Shown: positions 1 through 6,145 of the stretch, piece after piece
Position numbering within the stretch: the first letter of the stretch is position 1
How the letters are laid out: each line of letters begins with the position of its first letter
Assembly (NCBI GenBank): GCA_903922745.1
Contig: CAIXVA010000108.1
Location: 1-6,906, forward strand
Direction of reading: 5' to 3'
Length of the DNA stretch: 6,906 bases
Source of the DNA: an uncultured Actinomycetes bacterium
GTDB lineage: Bacteria > Actinomycetota > Actinomycetes > Nanopelagicales > Nanopelagicaceae
Position numbers and translations under genes: made by a program
The notes under the pieces: model-generated
Databases searched by the model: none
What the model was told of the DNA's origin: nothing
The model's input: the letters and a program-made list of their open reading frames with translations, nothing else

Positions 1-1103
1 AGGTTTGGAAAACGCTTGCGAGCAGGTTCGATACCTTGTGGATCATGGATAACAACCTTTGCTCCAGCAGCATGTAATTGAACAGCGATATCTAAGGCAG
101 GGGAATCGCGCACATCATCACTGTCTGGCTTAAATGTTGCTCCTAAGACCGCAATTTTGTATTTAGTGAGATCTTCAGAGAGTTCGCTACGTACTACATC
201 GATAACACGTTGGCGTGCTCGCATGTTAATCGCATCAATTTCGCGCAAGAATTCAAGTGCTTGTTTAGCACCTAACTCTTCGGCACGAGCCATGAATGCA
301 CGAATATCCTTTGGAAGGCAGCCTCCACCAAATCCAATACCAGCTTGTAAAAAGCGGCTGCCGATACGAGGGTCATAACCAATTGCCTTTGCAAGCACAG
401 TTACATCTCCGCCAGCTGCTTCGCACACTTCAGCCATTGCATTGATAAATGAAATTTTTGTAGCAAGGAATGAGTTTGCCGCAACCTTCACGAGTTCAGA
501 TGTTGGCAGGTCCGCGCGAATCCATGGTGTGCCCAACGCGATTACAGGTTTGTACACTTCTTTAAGAATCTCTTCGGCACGATCATTGGCAACACCTACG
601 ACTAAACGATTTGGTGTCAAAGTATCTTCAACTGCAAAACCTTCGCGAAGGAACTCTGGGTTCCATGCGAGATCTGCTTGAGGAGCAATCTTTGAAAGTT
701 CTGCGCGCAGCGCTTGCGCTGTTCCAACCGGAACAGTGGATTTACCGACAACAAGTGATCCATCTTTTAAATGTGGAGCAATTGCTGCGACCGCAGATTT
801 AACGTAGGTGAGATCTGCGGCTAACCCATCTTTACTTTGTGGAGTTCCAACACATACGAAGTGAACATCAGCATCTTTAACTGCAGAAAAGTCTGTTGTA
901 AAAGAGAGTCGACCTGTTTTCATCTCTTGCTCAAGCAGTGTGTCTAACCCTGGTTCGTAAAAAGGAAGCCTTCCACTTTGCAGTAGCGCTACTTTTTCTG
1001 GATCTGTATCGACGCCAATAACAGTGAAACCAAGTGAGGACATACATGCCGCATGGGTGGCTCCGAGATAACCGCAGCCAACAACCGAGAGAGTTAAAGT
1101 CAT
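1..1103 (-). CDS. ugd: UDP-glucose 6-dehydrogenase (3' end outside the window)
   Basis: Oxidises UDP-glucose to UDP-glucuronate with two NAD+, in the cytoplasm, supplying an acidic sugar for surface polysaccharide. The frame reads without a stop from ATG at 1103 to the left edge, giving 367 residues; family members are usually about 430-450, so the end of the C-terminal UDP-binding domain is missing. Seen: an N-terminal Rossmann glycine motif GCGYLG (residues 9-14) followed by VDTD (31-34); STVPVGT (122-128); NPEFLREG (148-155); the central helix with ELVKVAAN (203-210), including the conserved Lys206 and Asn210; the active-site loop GFGGGCLPKD with catalytic Cys262; and the start of the C-terminal domain, AVLGATFKPDSDDVRDSP (318-335). 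The start lies 10 bases after the LCP stop, and no Shine-Dalgarno sequence precedes it, so translation may be coupled to the LCP gene. GDP-mannose dehydrogenases share the fold, but the motifs favour UDP-glucose. Confidence 0.95.
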   Translation of the reverse strand, partial: MTLTLSVVGCGYLGATHAACMSSLGFTVIGVDTDPEKVALLQSGRLPFYEPGLDTLLEQEMKTGRLSFTTDFSAVKDADVHFVCVGTPQSKDGLAADLTYVKSAVAAIAPHLKDGSLVVGKSTVPVGTAQALRAELSKIAPQADLAWNPEFLREGFAVEDTLTPNRLVVGVANDRAEEILKEVYKPVIALGTPWIRADLPTSELVKVAANSFLATKISFINAMAEVCEAAGGDVTVLAKAIGYDPRIGSRFLQAGIGFGGGCLPKDIRAFMARAEELGAKQALEFLREIDAINMRARQRVIDVVRSELSEDLTKYKIAVLGATFKPDSDDVRDSPALDIAVQLHAAGAKVVIHDPQGIEPARKRFPN

Positions 1104-1113
1104 GTGGGGGAGT

Positions 1114-2229
1114 TTACTTCAGAGCCCCGCAAGGGTTTTCATCAGCGGTACGAGTCTTAAATTTATCGATCACAGTAGGTGTTGCTTTTGTACTAGATGA
1201 GGCTGAAGGAGATGGTGTTACTTCATCAATGAGGGGCAAATCTTCGCGCAAACGATTGAAAAGTTCAGGAGCTAACACTGAATCCCATGTAACAACAGAG
1301 CCTATGCCAGGGACGCGTGCATTGGCATTACCCAGTGGAATAGTAAGTGTGCGCATTTTGCTTGGGGAAAGATTTTTCATCTGCTTTGCAAGGGTTAAGA
1401 GATCGCTCTGGTTGAGTTCGGAATCTGTTTTCACAGTTGCAATTGCTGCATTAAAGAAATTGACAAGTTTGATTGGATTGAGCAGAACACCGGTGCTTGT
1501 GACTTTTCTAAGTACAGCGCCCATGAACTGTTGTTGACGTTGCATACGACCAAGATCGCCCATGCCATCAAAGTCGCGGGTACGAACATATTTAAGTGAC
1601 TCAACGCCATCTAATGTATGGACGCCAGCAGCCAAGACTAAGTGGCTACCAGGATCATTAATATCTCTTTTGGTACACACTTCAATTCCACCAAGCGCGT
1701 CCACCATTCCGGCAAAACCGGCAAAACCGATTTCAATGTAGTGATCAATGCGAACACCAGATTCATTTTCAATTGTTTGAATTAAAAGTGGTGCGCCACC
1801 CCAGGCGAAAGCTGCATTAATTTTTCCTTGAGCCGCGGGCACTGTGCGAGTTTTATCTAGCGATGACATGTGTTCAGGAATTGTTACTAATGAATCTCGA
1901 GGGATCGAAATAATTGTTGCTTTATCGCGTGACTTAGAAATATGAACTAGCAGCATGGTGTCAGAACGAGATCCCGCAGCGGTCGCAGTTGATCCAACTC
2001 GTAGTAATTTTCGCTGCGCTTTTGTCAATCCTTCACGCGTATCTGCTCCAACGAGAAGATAGTTCAGCGCTTTGTTTGGTTTATCAGGGCGGGACTTCAA
2101 GGTACCGAATACATCGATTCGATCGATGGCGCCACTTACCTGACCTAGGCCTAACCAAGAGAATGCGGAGATAAGGACGGTTCCCACAGATAGTGAGGTA
2201 ATAATCCGAATTGCCCGCGTTGATTTCAC
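1114..2229 (-). CDS. LytR-CpsA-Psr (LCP) family cell-wall glycopolymer ligase
   Basis: LCP enzymes transfer lipid-linked glycopolymers (teichoic or teichuronic acids, capsule, arabinogalactan) onto peptidoglycan outside the membrane. The 371-residue protein has a short basic N-terminus, one membrane segment (about 9-30) and an extracellular LCP domain. Family motifs seen: NYLLVGADTREG (56-67), RSDTMLL (88-94), ISIPRDSLV (107-115), KINAAFAWGG (136-145), VDALGGIEVC (176-185), HTLDGVESLKYVRTRD (204-219) and GRMQRQQ (227-233). The arginines and aspartates that bind the polyprenyl phosphate in known LCP structures (Arg88, Asp90, Arg111, Asp112, Arg216, Arg218, Arg228) are present, so it should be active. 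After the domain come about 100 residues with a Ser/Pro/Thr-rich stretch (338-352), and Cys367 near the end. The start is GTG at 2229; the next in-frame GTG (residue 15) would cut into the membrane segment. There is no Shine-Dalgarno sequence; a -10-like hexamer lies 6 bases upstream. It is first in a minus-strand pair with ugd. The exact acceptor and polymer cannot be told. Confidence 0.93.
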   Translation of the reverse strand: MKSTRAIRIITSLSVGTVLISAFSWLGLGQVSGAIDRIDVFGTLKSRPDKPNKALNYLLVGADTREGLTKAQRKLLRVGSTATAAGSRSDTMLLVHISKSRDKATIISIPRDSLVTIPEHMSSLDKTRTVPAAQGKINAAFAWGGAPLLIQTIENESGVRIDHYIEIGFAGFAGMVDALGGIEVCTKRDINDPGSHLVLAAGVHTLDGVESLKYVRTRDFDGMGDLGRMQRQQQFMGAVLRKVTSTGVLLNPIKLVNFFNAAIATVKTDSELNQSDLLTLAKQMKNLSPSKMRTLTIPLGNANARVPGIGSVVTWDSVLAPELFNRLREDLPLIDEVTPSPSASSSTKATPTVIDKFKTRTADENPCGALK

Positions 2230-2235
2230 TGTCAG

Positions 2236-2241
2236 AGAGTA
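2236..2241 (-). promoter_or_regulatory. Putative -10 hexamer for the LCP-ugd transcript
   Basis: Read on the minus strand this is TACTCT, matching the actinobacterial TANNNT -10 pattern. Six bases (CTGACA) separate it from the GTG at 2229, so transcription would begin at or next to the start codon and give a leaderless mRNA. No convincing -35 box is visible. The absence of a Shine-Dalgarno sequence before this GTG agrees with that reading. Inference from spacing only; chance matches to TANNNT are fairly common. Confidence 0.45.
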
Positions 2242-2250
2242 CTTGAGCGA

Positions 2251-2256
2251 TAGCGT
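2251..2256 (+). promoter_or_regulatory. Putative -10 hexamer for the glycosyltransferase-exporter operon
   Basis: TAGCGT fits TANNNT and ends 9 bases before the ATG at 2266. A start of transcription 7-10 bases downstream would fall at or just before that ATG, giving a leaderless or near-leaderless mRNA. If so, the GTG at 2257 could not be the usual start. No clear -35 box is seen; that position would fall inside the first codons of the divergent LCP gene. Confidence 0.4.
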
Positions 2257-2265
2257 GTGCGGGTT

Positions 2266-3276
2266 ATGTCGACATCAGCGAATGAGTTATATGGCTCACC
2301 GAAACGTGAGATTTCGGTAATTCTGCCTGTCCTGAATGAGGAGAAGTATTTAGAGGATGCTGTGAATGCGATCCTTGCCCAACAATACGATGGGAAAATT
2401 GAAGTTATTCTTGCTGTCGCTCCCTCCGGAGATAAAACTGCAGAAATAGCAGCACAGTTGCATGCTCATGATCCTCGAGTTGTAATTGTTGAAAATCCAA
2501 CGGGTCGGACAGCTGCAGGATTAAATCTGGCTATTGCTAAATCAAGCTATTCCATCATTGTCCGCGTTGATGGCCATGCAAATATTCCACATAATTATTG
2601 TCAATTGGTTTCAGAGATTTTGGAAAGTACTGGCGCGGTAAATGTTGGTGGCGTGATGGCTGCCGAAGGACAATCTTTATTTGAGCGATCAGTTGCCCGT
2701 GCAATGCGCAGTCCACTAGGAGTTGGCGCATCTCGTTTTCACACTGGTGGCGGTGCTGCCGAAGTAGACACCGTTTATCTTGGTGCATTTAGAAAAGAAG
2801 CGTTACTTGCGGTTGGTGGCTTTGATGAACGATTTACTCGCGCCCAAGATTGGGAACTCAACTTCAGATTACGCCAAGCTGGTGGCGTAGTTTATTTCGA
2901 CCCACGATTAGTTGTTACCTATCGACCACGGTCCACTGTTAAAGCGTTATCACGACAATACTTTGAATATGGTCGTTGGCGACGAGTTGTGTCACGTCGT
3001 CATCAGGGAACAATTAATTATCGTTATTTAGCACCACCATTTACCGTTTCCACAACAACGCTTTCTCTGCTTTTAGGTTGGTTGATTTCACCAGTTCTAT
3101 TTACTCCAGCCCTTATTTATGCGGTGTTTATCCTCATTGCATCTGTTGTAATTGGAAAAAGTGCGGGTGAGATTCTGTGTTTACCCACAATCTTGCTTAC
3201 AATGCACATTTCATGGGGGCTTGGATTTCTTACTTCGCCTAAGTCTCTTGCACCTGCTGTAACCTTGCATCCGTGA
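2266..3276 (+). CDS. Family 2 glycosyltransferase, ExoA-like, with C-terminal membrane helices
   Basis: Predicted to transfer a sugar from a nucleotide donor to a lipid-linked glycan on the inner face of the membrane. The 336-residue protein opens with the GT-A fold: ISVILPVLNEEKYL (residues 16-29), then RVDGHANIP (100-108), where DGH stands in for the usual DxD metal site, as I recall from ExoA-type enzymes. TVYLGAFRKE and VGGFDE follow (169-188), then QDWELNFRLRQAGG (194-207) with Asp195 as the likely catalytic base. A basic stretch, QYFEYGRWRR (231-240), leads into hydrophobic segments at about 260-297 and 303-322, which anchor the enzyme. ATG 2266 is preferred; GTG 2257 is in frame and would add three residues. 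Neither has a Shine-Dalgarno sequence. It is first in a plus-strand operon and its stop overlaps the permease start by 4 bases. Donor and acceptor cannot be told; resemblance to succinoglycan ExoA is at family level only. Confidence 0.88.
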   Translation: MSTSANELYGSPKREISVILPVLNEEKYLEDAVNAILAQQYDGKIEVILAVAPSGDKTAEIAAQLHAHDPRVVIVENPTGRTAAGLNLAIAKSSYSIIVRVDGHANIPHNYCQLVSEILESTGAVNVGGVMAAEGQSLFERSVARAMRSPLGVGASRFHTGGGAAEVDTVYLGAFRKEALLAVGGFDERFTRAQDWELNFRLRQAGGVVYFDPRLVVTYRPRSTVKALSRQYFEYGRWRRVVSRRHQGTINYRYLAPPFTVSTTTLSLLLGWLISPVLFTPALIYAVFILIASVVIGKSAGEILCLPTILLTMHISWGLGFLTSPKSLAPAVTLHP

Positions 3277-4100
3277 GCACGCCACTTCAGGTTTATGAGC
3301 CGTTTAGAGCTGGCCTGCCTAAATTAGGTCGATACTGGAAATCCTTATGGTCGCGTCGGACATTTATCAAGGAGTACTCCAAGTCAGAACTTCGGGAGCA
3401 ACATTTTGACTCGGTATTCGGCCAACTATGGCTAGTTCTCAACCCACTTTTGCTGTCGGCGGTATATTTTATTTTAATCGTAATTATCGGTGGGGCAACA
3501 GATAGTGCACGTTATGCGCATTTAACGGCAAGCCTATTTTTATTTTACTTAGTAGCAAACAGCCTGACTGGTGGCGTCAAATCAATTACCGCAGGTCAAC
3601 GTTTAATTCTTAACACCGCATTTCCCCGAATCATGCTTCCAATTTCAGCGGTAGTAATTGCGGTCTTTAAGTTTTTTCCTACTTTAATTGTATTTTTCAT
3701 CATTAAGGCGGTGATTGGAACCCCGTTTACATGGCAAATGTTGTGGGCTATCCCAGTTCTACTCATCGCAATATTTTTGTCATTAGCTGTTGCAATTACA
3801 ATTTCGTGTGTAAACGTTTACTTCCGTGATATCGCAAGTTTTCTACCTTACTTAACACGAACACTTCTTTATTTATCACCGATTCTTTATGAAGCAACCG
3901 CACTCAAGCCAAACTTGAGAGCACTTGAAATATTTAATCCTTTGTTTCCTATTTTGGATTCATGGTCACGAGCAATGGTTCATGGTGAAGCGCCCCATAT
4001 GTCTAGCCTTCTTCAAGGTCTTGCGTGGGCAACAGGAATTTTCTTCTTAGGAACTTATTTCTTCTTATCGAGGGAGCGTGAGTTCGCTGTCCGTCTCTAA
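3273..4100 (+). CDS. ABC-2 type polysaccharide export permease (Wzm/TagG-like)
   Basis: Membrane half of an ABC exporter that moves lipid-linked polysaccharide or teichoic-type polymer from the inner to the outer face of the membrane. The 275-residue length fits the family (about 260-280). Family features: a cytoplasmic N-terminus with an amphipathic region ending in SKSELREQHFDSVFGQLW (36-53), then membrane segments at about 54-73, 84-103, 120-148, 158-182, 193-208 and 248-265. The stretch NVYFRDIASFLPYLTRTLL (181-199) leads into LSPILYE (201-207), a block typical of polysaccharide rather than drug ABC-2 permeases, and the protein ends with a charged tail. It starts with GTG in a GTGA overlap with the stop of the glycosyltransferase and has no Shine-Dalgarno sequence, so translation is probably coupled. 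Its partner is the ATPase that follows at once. The substrate is not shown by the sequence. Confidence 0.93.
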   Translation: MSTPLQVYEPFRAGLPKLGRYWKSLWSRRTFIKEYSKSELREQHFDSVFGQLWLVLNPLLLSAVYFILIVIIGGATDSARYAHLTASLFLFYLVANSLTGGVKSITAGQRLILNTAFPRIMLPISAVVIAVFKFFPTLIVFFIIKAVIGTPFTWQMLWAIPVLLIAIFLSLAVAITISCVNVYFRDIASFLPYLTRTLLYLSPILYEATALKPNLRALEIFNPLFPILDSWSRAMVHGEAPHMSSLLQGLAWATGIFFLGTYFFLSREREFAVRL

Positions 4101-4107
4101 TTCGCAT

Positions 4108-4881
4108 ATGACAAATGAACTCGCGGTTTCAATCCGTGGAGTAGGCCTGACGTACACAACATCTATTGATAAAAAGCCAACCCTTAAAGCTCGGGTTAAA
4201 TCATTAGGGCGAGGCAAGAAGCAGACTCGAGTTGTTCGAGCACTTGATGACATAAATCTGGATGTTCATTACGGACAAGTTTTAGGTGTCATCGGAACTA
4301 ACGGTGCAGGTAAATCTTCGTTGATGCGTTGTGTCGCAGGAATCTTGCCACCATCGCAGGGTCGTATCGAGGTATATGGAACTGTTAGTACTTTGTTAGC
4401 TCTAGGTGTTGGTTTTAATCCCTCAATGTCAGGCCGTGACAATGTATTTCTTGGTGGATTAGCTGCAGGAATGTCCCGCGAAGAAATTGCTGCGAACTTT
4501 GATGAGATCGCTGAATTTTCAGAACTTGGTGATGCAATCGATGCGCCAATGCGCACATATTCGTCAGGTATGTACGCTCGATTAGCATTTTCAGTTGCCG
4601 CAGTTGTTCGTCCAGATATTTTAATTATTGATGAAGCCCTTAGTACAGGTGATGCCAAGTTTAAAGAAAAGAGCCTTAACCGCGTAAAAGAACTCCGTAG
4701 CGATGATCGTGCTTTGATTTTAGTGAGCCACGCTATGCAAACGTTGCGTGAAACTTGTAATGATGTTGCGTGGTTGCATAAAGGCAAACTTATTCAACGG
4801 GGAGAGCCCGATGTCGTGATAGATGCTTATCAAGAGTTCTTACACCTTGGAAAGAGCGCAGCAATTGATGAGGATGTTTAA
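4108..4881 (+). CDS. ABC exporter ATPase for polysaccharide (Wzt/TagH/KpsT-like)
   Basis: Cytoplasmic ATP-binding subunit that powers the adjacent permease. Counting from ATG 4108 (257 residues): Walker A GTNGAGKS (63-70), signature YSSGMYARLAF (151-161), Walker B ILIIDE (171-176) with catalytic Glu176, STGD (179-182) as D-loop, and switch His208 in LVSHAM. YSSGMYARL is typical of polysaccharide and teichoic acid exporters. An extra basic segment (KARVKSLGRGKK, 27-38) before the core also fits that group. The protein stops soon after the ATPase core, so there is no C-terminal carbohydrate-binding domain as in long Wzt proteins. Start: GTG at 4078 is in frame and would overlap the permease by 23 bases, but its AGGGAG (4071-4076) is only 1 base away, too close to serve it. 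ATG 4108 sits 7 bases after the permease stop and matches the family N-terminus better. The SpoIID gene overlaps its end. Confidence 0.93.
   Translation: MTNELAVSIRGVGLTYTTSIDKKPTLKARVKSLGRGKKQTRVVRALDDINLDVHYGQVLGVIGTNGAGKSSLMRCVAGILPPSQGRIEVYGTVSTLLALGVGFNPSMSGRDNVFLGGLAAGMSREEIAANFDEIAEFSELGDAIDAPMRTYSSGMYARLAFSVAAVVRPDILIIDEALSTGDAKFKEKSLNRVKELRSDDRALILVSHAMQTLRETCNDVAWLHKGKLIQRGEPDVVIDAYQEFLHLGKSAAIDEDV
4849..4856 (+). promoter_or_regulatory. Possible ribosome binding site deciding the SpoIID-domain start
   Basis: GGAAAGAG inside the end of the ATPase gene is the only purine-rich Shine-Dalgarno-like stretch near this start. It lies 11 bases before ATG 4868 and 17 before ATG 4874, which favours 4868. 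Spacing is longer than ideal, so coupling to the upstream gene may matter more. Confidence 0.3.
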
Positions 4882-6145
4882 ACCTGTAGTTCTGGCACTG
4901 TGTATTGCAGTCATTGCTCCAGCACAATCTTCAGCTGTAGATACTCCTGCCGTGTTTCAGGTACACGGTGCTGGTTATGGGCATGGTGTCGGAATGAGTC
5001 AGATCGGTGCACGAGCAAAGGCATTGGCTGGCGAGACCGCGACCGCAATTCTTAATTATTACTACAAAGATATTGCCATTGAACCATTGGATGACACAAA
5101 GATATTGCGTGTAAATGTTGGGCACTTATTAACTACAGCAAAAATAGCAACTGCAACACAGGATGCAACAATGCAGATTTTTAGTGGTGATATTGGTGAT
5201 TCACAAGACGCTATTCCCTTGGCGGTTGTTCCTGTCAAAAGTTCTTTGAATTTCACGATACTTGGGTCAACAGTTGTGCCTAGCATTGTCACAGGAAAGA
5301 AAACTGTGAGTATTCCTCGCAATCGAATTTTCACAATTCGCTGGAGCGGTACTCGTTATTTACCCGGCGTTGATGGAGTAGTTTCATTAACTCACACAAG
5401 TACAACTACAAAGTATCGTTACGGGCAGATGCAGTTTAAAGCTGTTAAAGCAGCAACACTCGGGTATCGATTAGAAGTCACAAATAGCATTCGTCTTTCC
5501 GATGAGTACCTGTGGGGTGTTAGCGAAGTTCCTTCATCATGGCCAGAGGCAGCACTTCAAGCACAAGCAATTGCTTCTAGGACGTATGCACTGAGTAAAG
5601 CTGGAATTTATCGAGCAGCGTGTGATTGCGATCTTTACGGTGAGATTTCTGATCAATCCTTTGTGGGATATGCAAAAGAAACAGAAAAAGGATGGGGGCA
5701 ATTCTGGAAAGCAGCTGTTACGAATACCGCAGGTTTAACTCTGACACAGGCAGGTAAGCCAATTACCGCATACTTCACCAGTTCAAGTGGAGGACAAACT
5801 GAAACTTCGATCAATGCGTGGGGAACGGAAAAGAGTTACACGCAGTCAGTTGCGGACATTTCCAGCCTAGATCCAGTCCTCAATCCACGTTTTTATCAAT
5901 GGGACCGGACAATTTCCCAGGCCATTGTTGCGACAGCGTTTGTCTTACCGGATGTGGTTACTTTAGAAATTGTTTCAAAAAATGATAGTGGGACTGTTGC
6001 AACAATAAAAGCAACATCTAGCGCAGGAATTCAAAAGAGTTTACGCGGGGAAACTTTTAGAAGCCGAACTAAAATCCCATCCGCATACTTTGATTTAGTT
6101 GGCGTGCAAAATACTGTTGAGCCCACCCCAAGTTCCAGTCCGTAA
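4868..6145 (+). CDS. Secreted SpoIID/LytB-domain protein, putative peptidoglycan lytic enzyme
   Basis: SpoIID-domain proteins bind or cut peptidoglycan glycan strands; B. subtilis SpoIID is a lytic transglycosylase acting on stem-peptide-free glycan. This 425-residue protein starts with a signal peptide (MRMFKP, then a hydrophobic run, likely cut after AQSSA at residue 23) and has no later membrane segment. The [13 protein letters not shown] motif (36-48) and ILNYYY (61-66) come first, then about 130 less conserved beta-rich residues. The SpoIID core follows: [15 protein letters not shown] (212-226) with putative catalytic Glu220, [15 protein letters not shown] (228-242), CDCDLYG (252-258), [11 protein letters not shown] (282-292), TSSSGGQTE (304-312), and a Ser/Pro-rich end. 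ATG 4868 is chosen because the signal peptide begins there. ATG 4823 is in frame but adds a polar leader with no clear purpose, and ATG 4874 is also possible. It overlaps the ATPase gene by 14 bases, so its work is probably tied to the exported polymer. Enzyme activity is inferred from the family. Confidence 0.9.
   Translation: MRMFKPVVLALCIAVIAPAQSSAVDTPAVFQVHGAGYGHGVGMSQIGARAKALAGETATAILNYYYKDIAIEPLDDTKILRVNVGHLLTTAKIATATQDATMQIFSGDIGDSQDAIPLAVVPVKSSLNFTILGSTVVPSIVTGKKTVSIPRNRIFTIRWSGTRYLPGVDGVVSLTHTSTTTKYRYGQMQFKAVKAATLGYRLEVTNSIRLSDEYLWGVSEVPSSWPEAALQAQAIASRTYALSKAGIYRAACDCDLYGEISDQSFVGYAKETEKGWGQFWKAAVTNTAGLTLTQAGKPITAYFTSSSGGQTETSINAWGTEKSYTQSVADISSLDPVLNPRFYQWDRTISQAIVATAFVLPDVVTLEIVSKNDSGTVATIKATSSAGIQKSLRGETFRSRTKIPSAYFDLVGVQNTVEPTPSSSP

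Noticed and set aside
1034..1537. Long plus-strand open frame of 167 codons
   Set aside because: It lies antisense to the ugd start and the LCP gene, both strongly supported by family motifs, and its own translation shows no recognisable motif.
1709..1726. Tandem 9-base repeat CCGGCAAAA in the LCP gene
   Set aside because: It encodes part of GFAGFAG where the family normally has a similar segment, and the domain length is normal. It looks like ordinary coding sequence rather than a repeat expansion.
4269..4787. Minus-strand open frame of 172 codons
   Set aside because: It is the antisense shadow of the exporter ATPase, whose Walker A, signature and Walker B motifs are all intact on the plus strand.
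4823..4867. Longer N-terminus for the SpoIID-domain protein from ATG 4823
   Set aside because: It would place a polar 15-residue leader before a complete signal peptide and lengthen the overlap with the ATPase gene to 59 bases. ATG 4868 explains the protein better.
4868..4960. Lipoprotein signal in the SpoIID-domain protein (cysteine in the hydrophobic run)
   Set aside because: The residues before the cysteine are LAL, with leucine at -1, which does not fit a lipobox. A normal signal peptidase site after AQSSA fits better.
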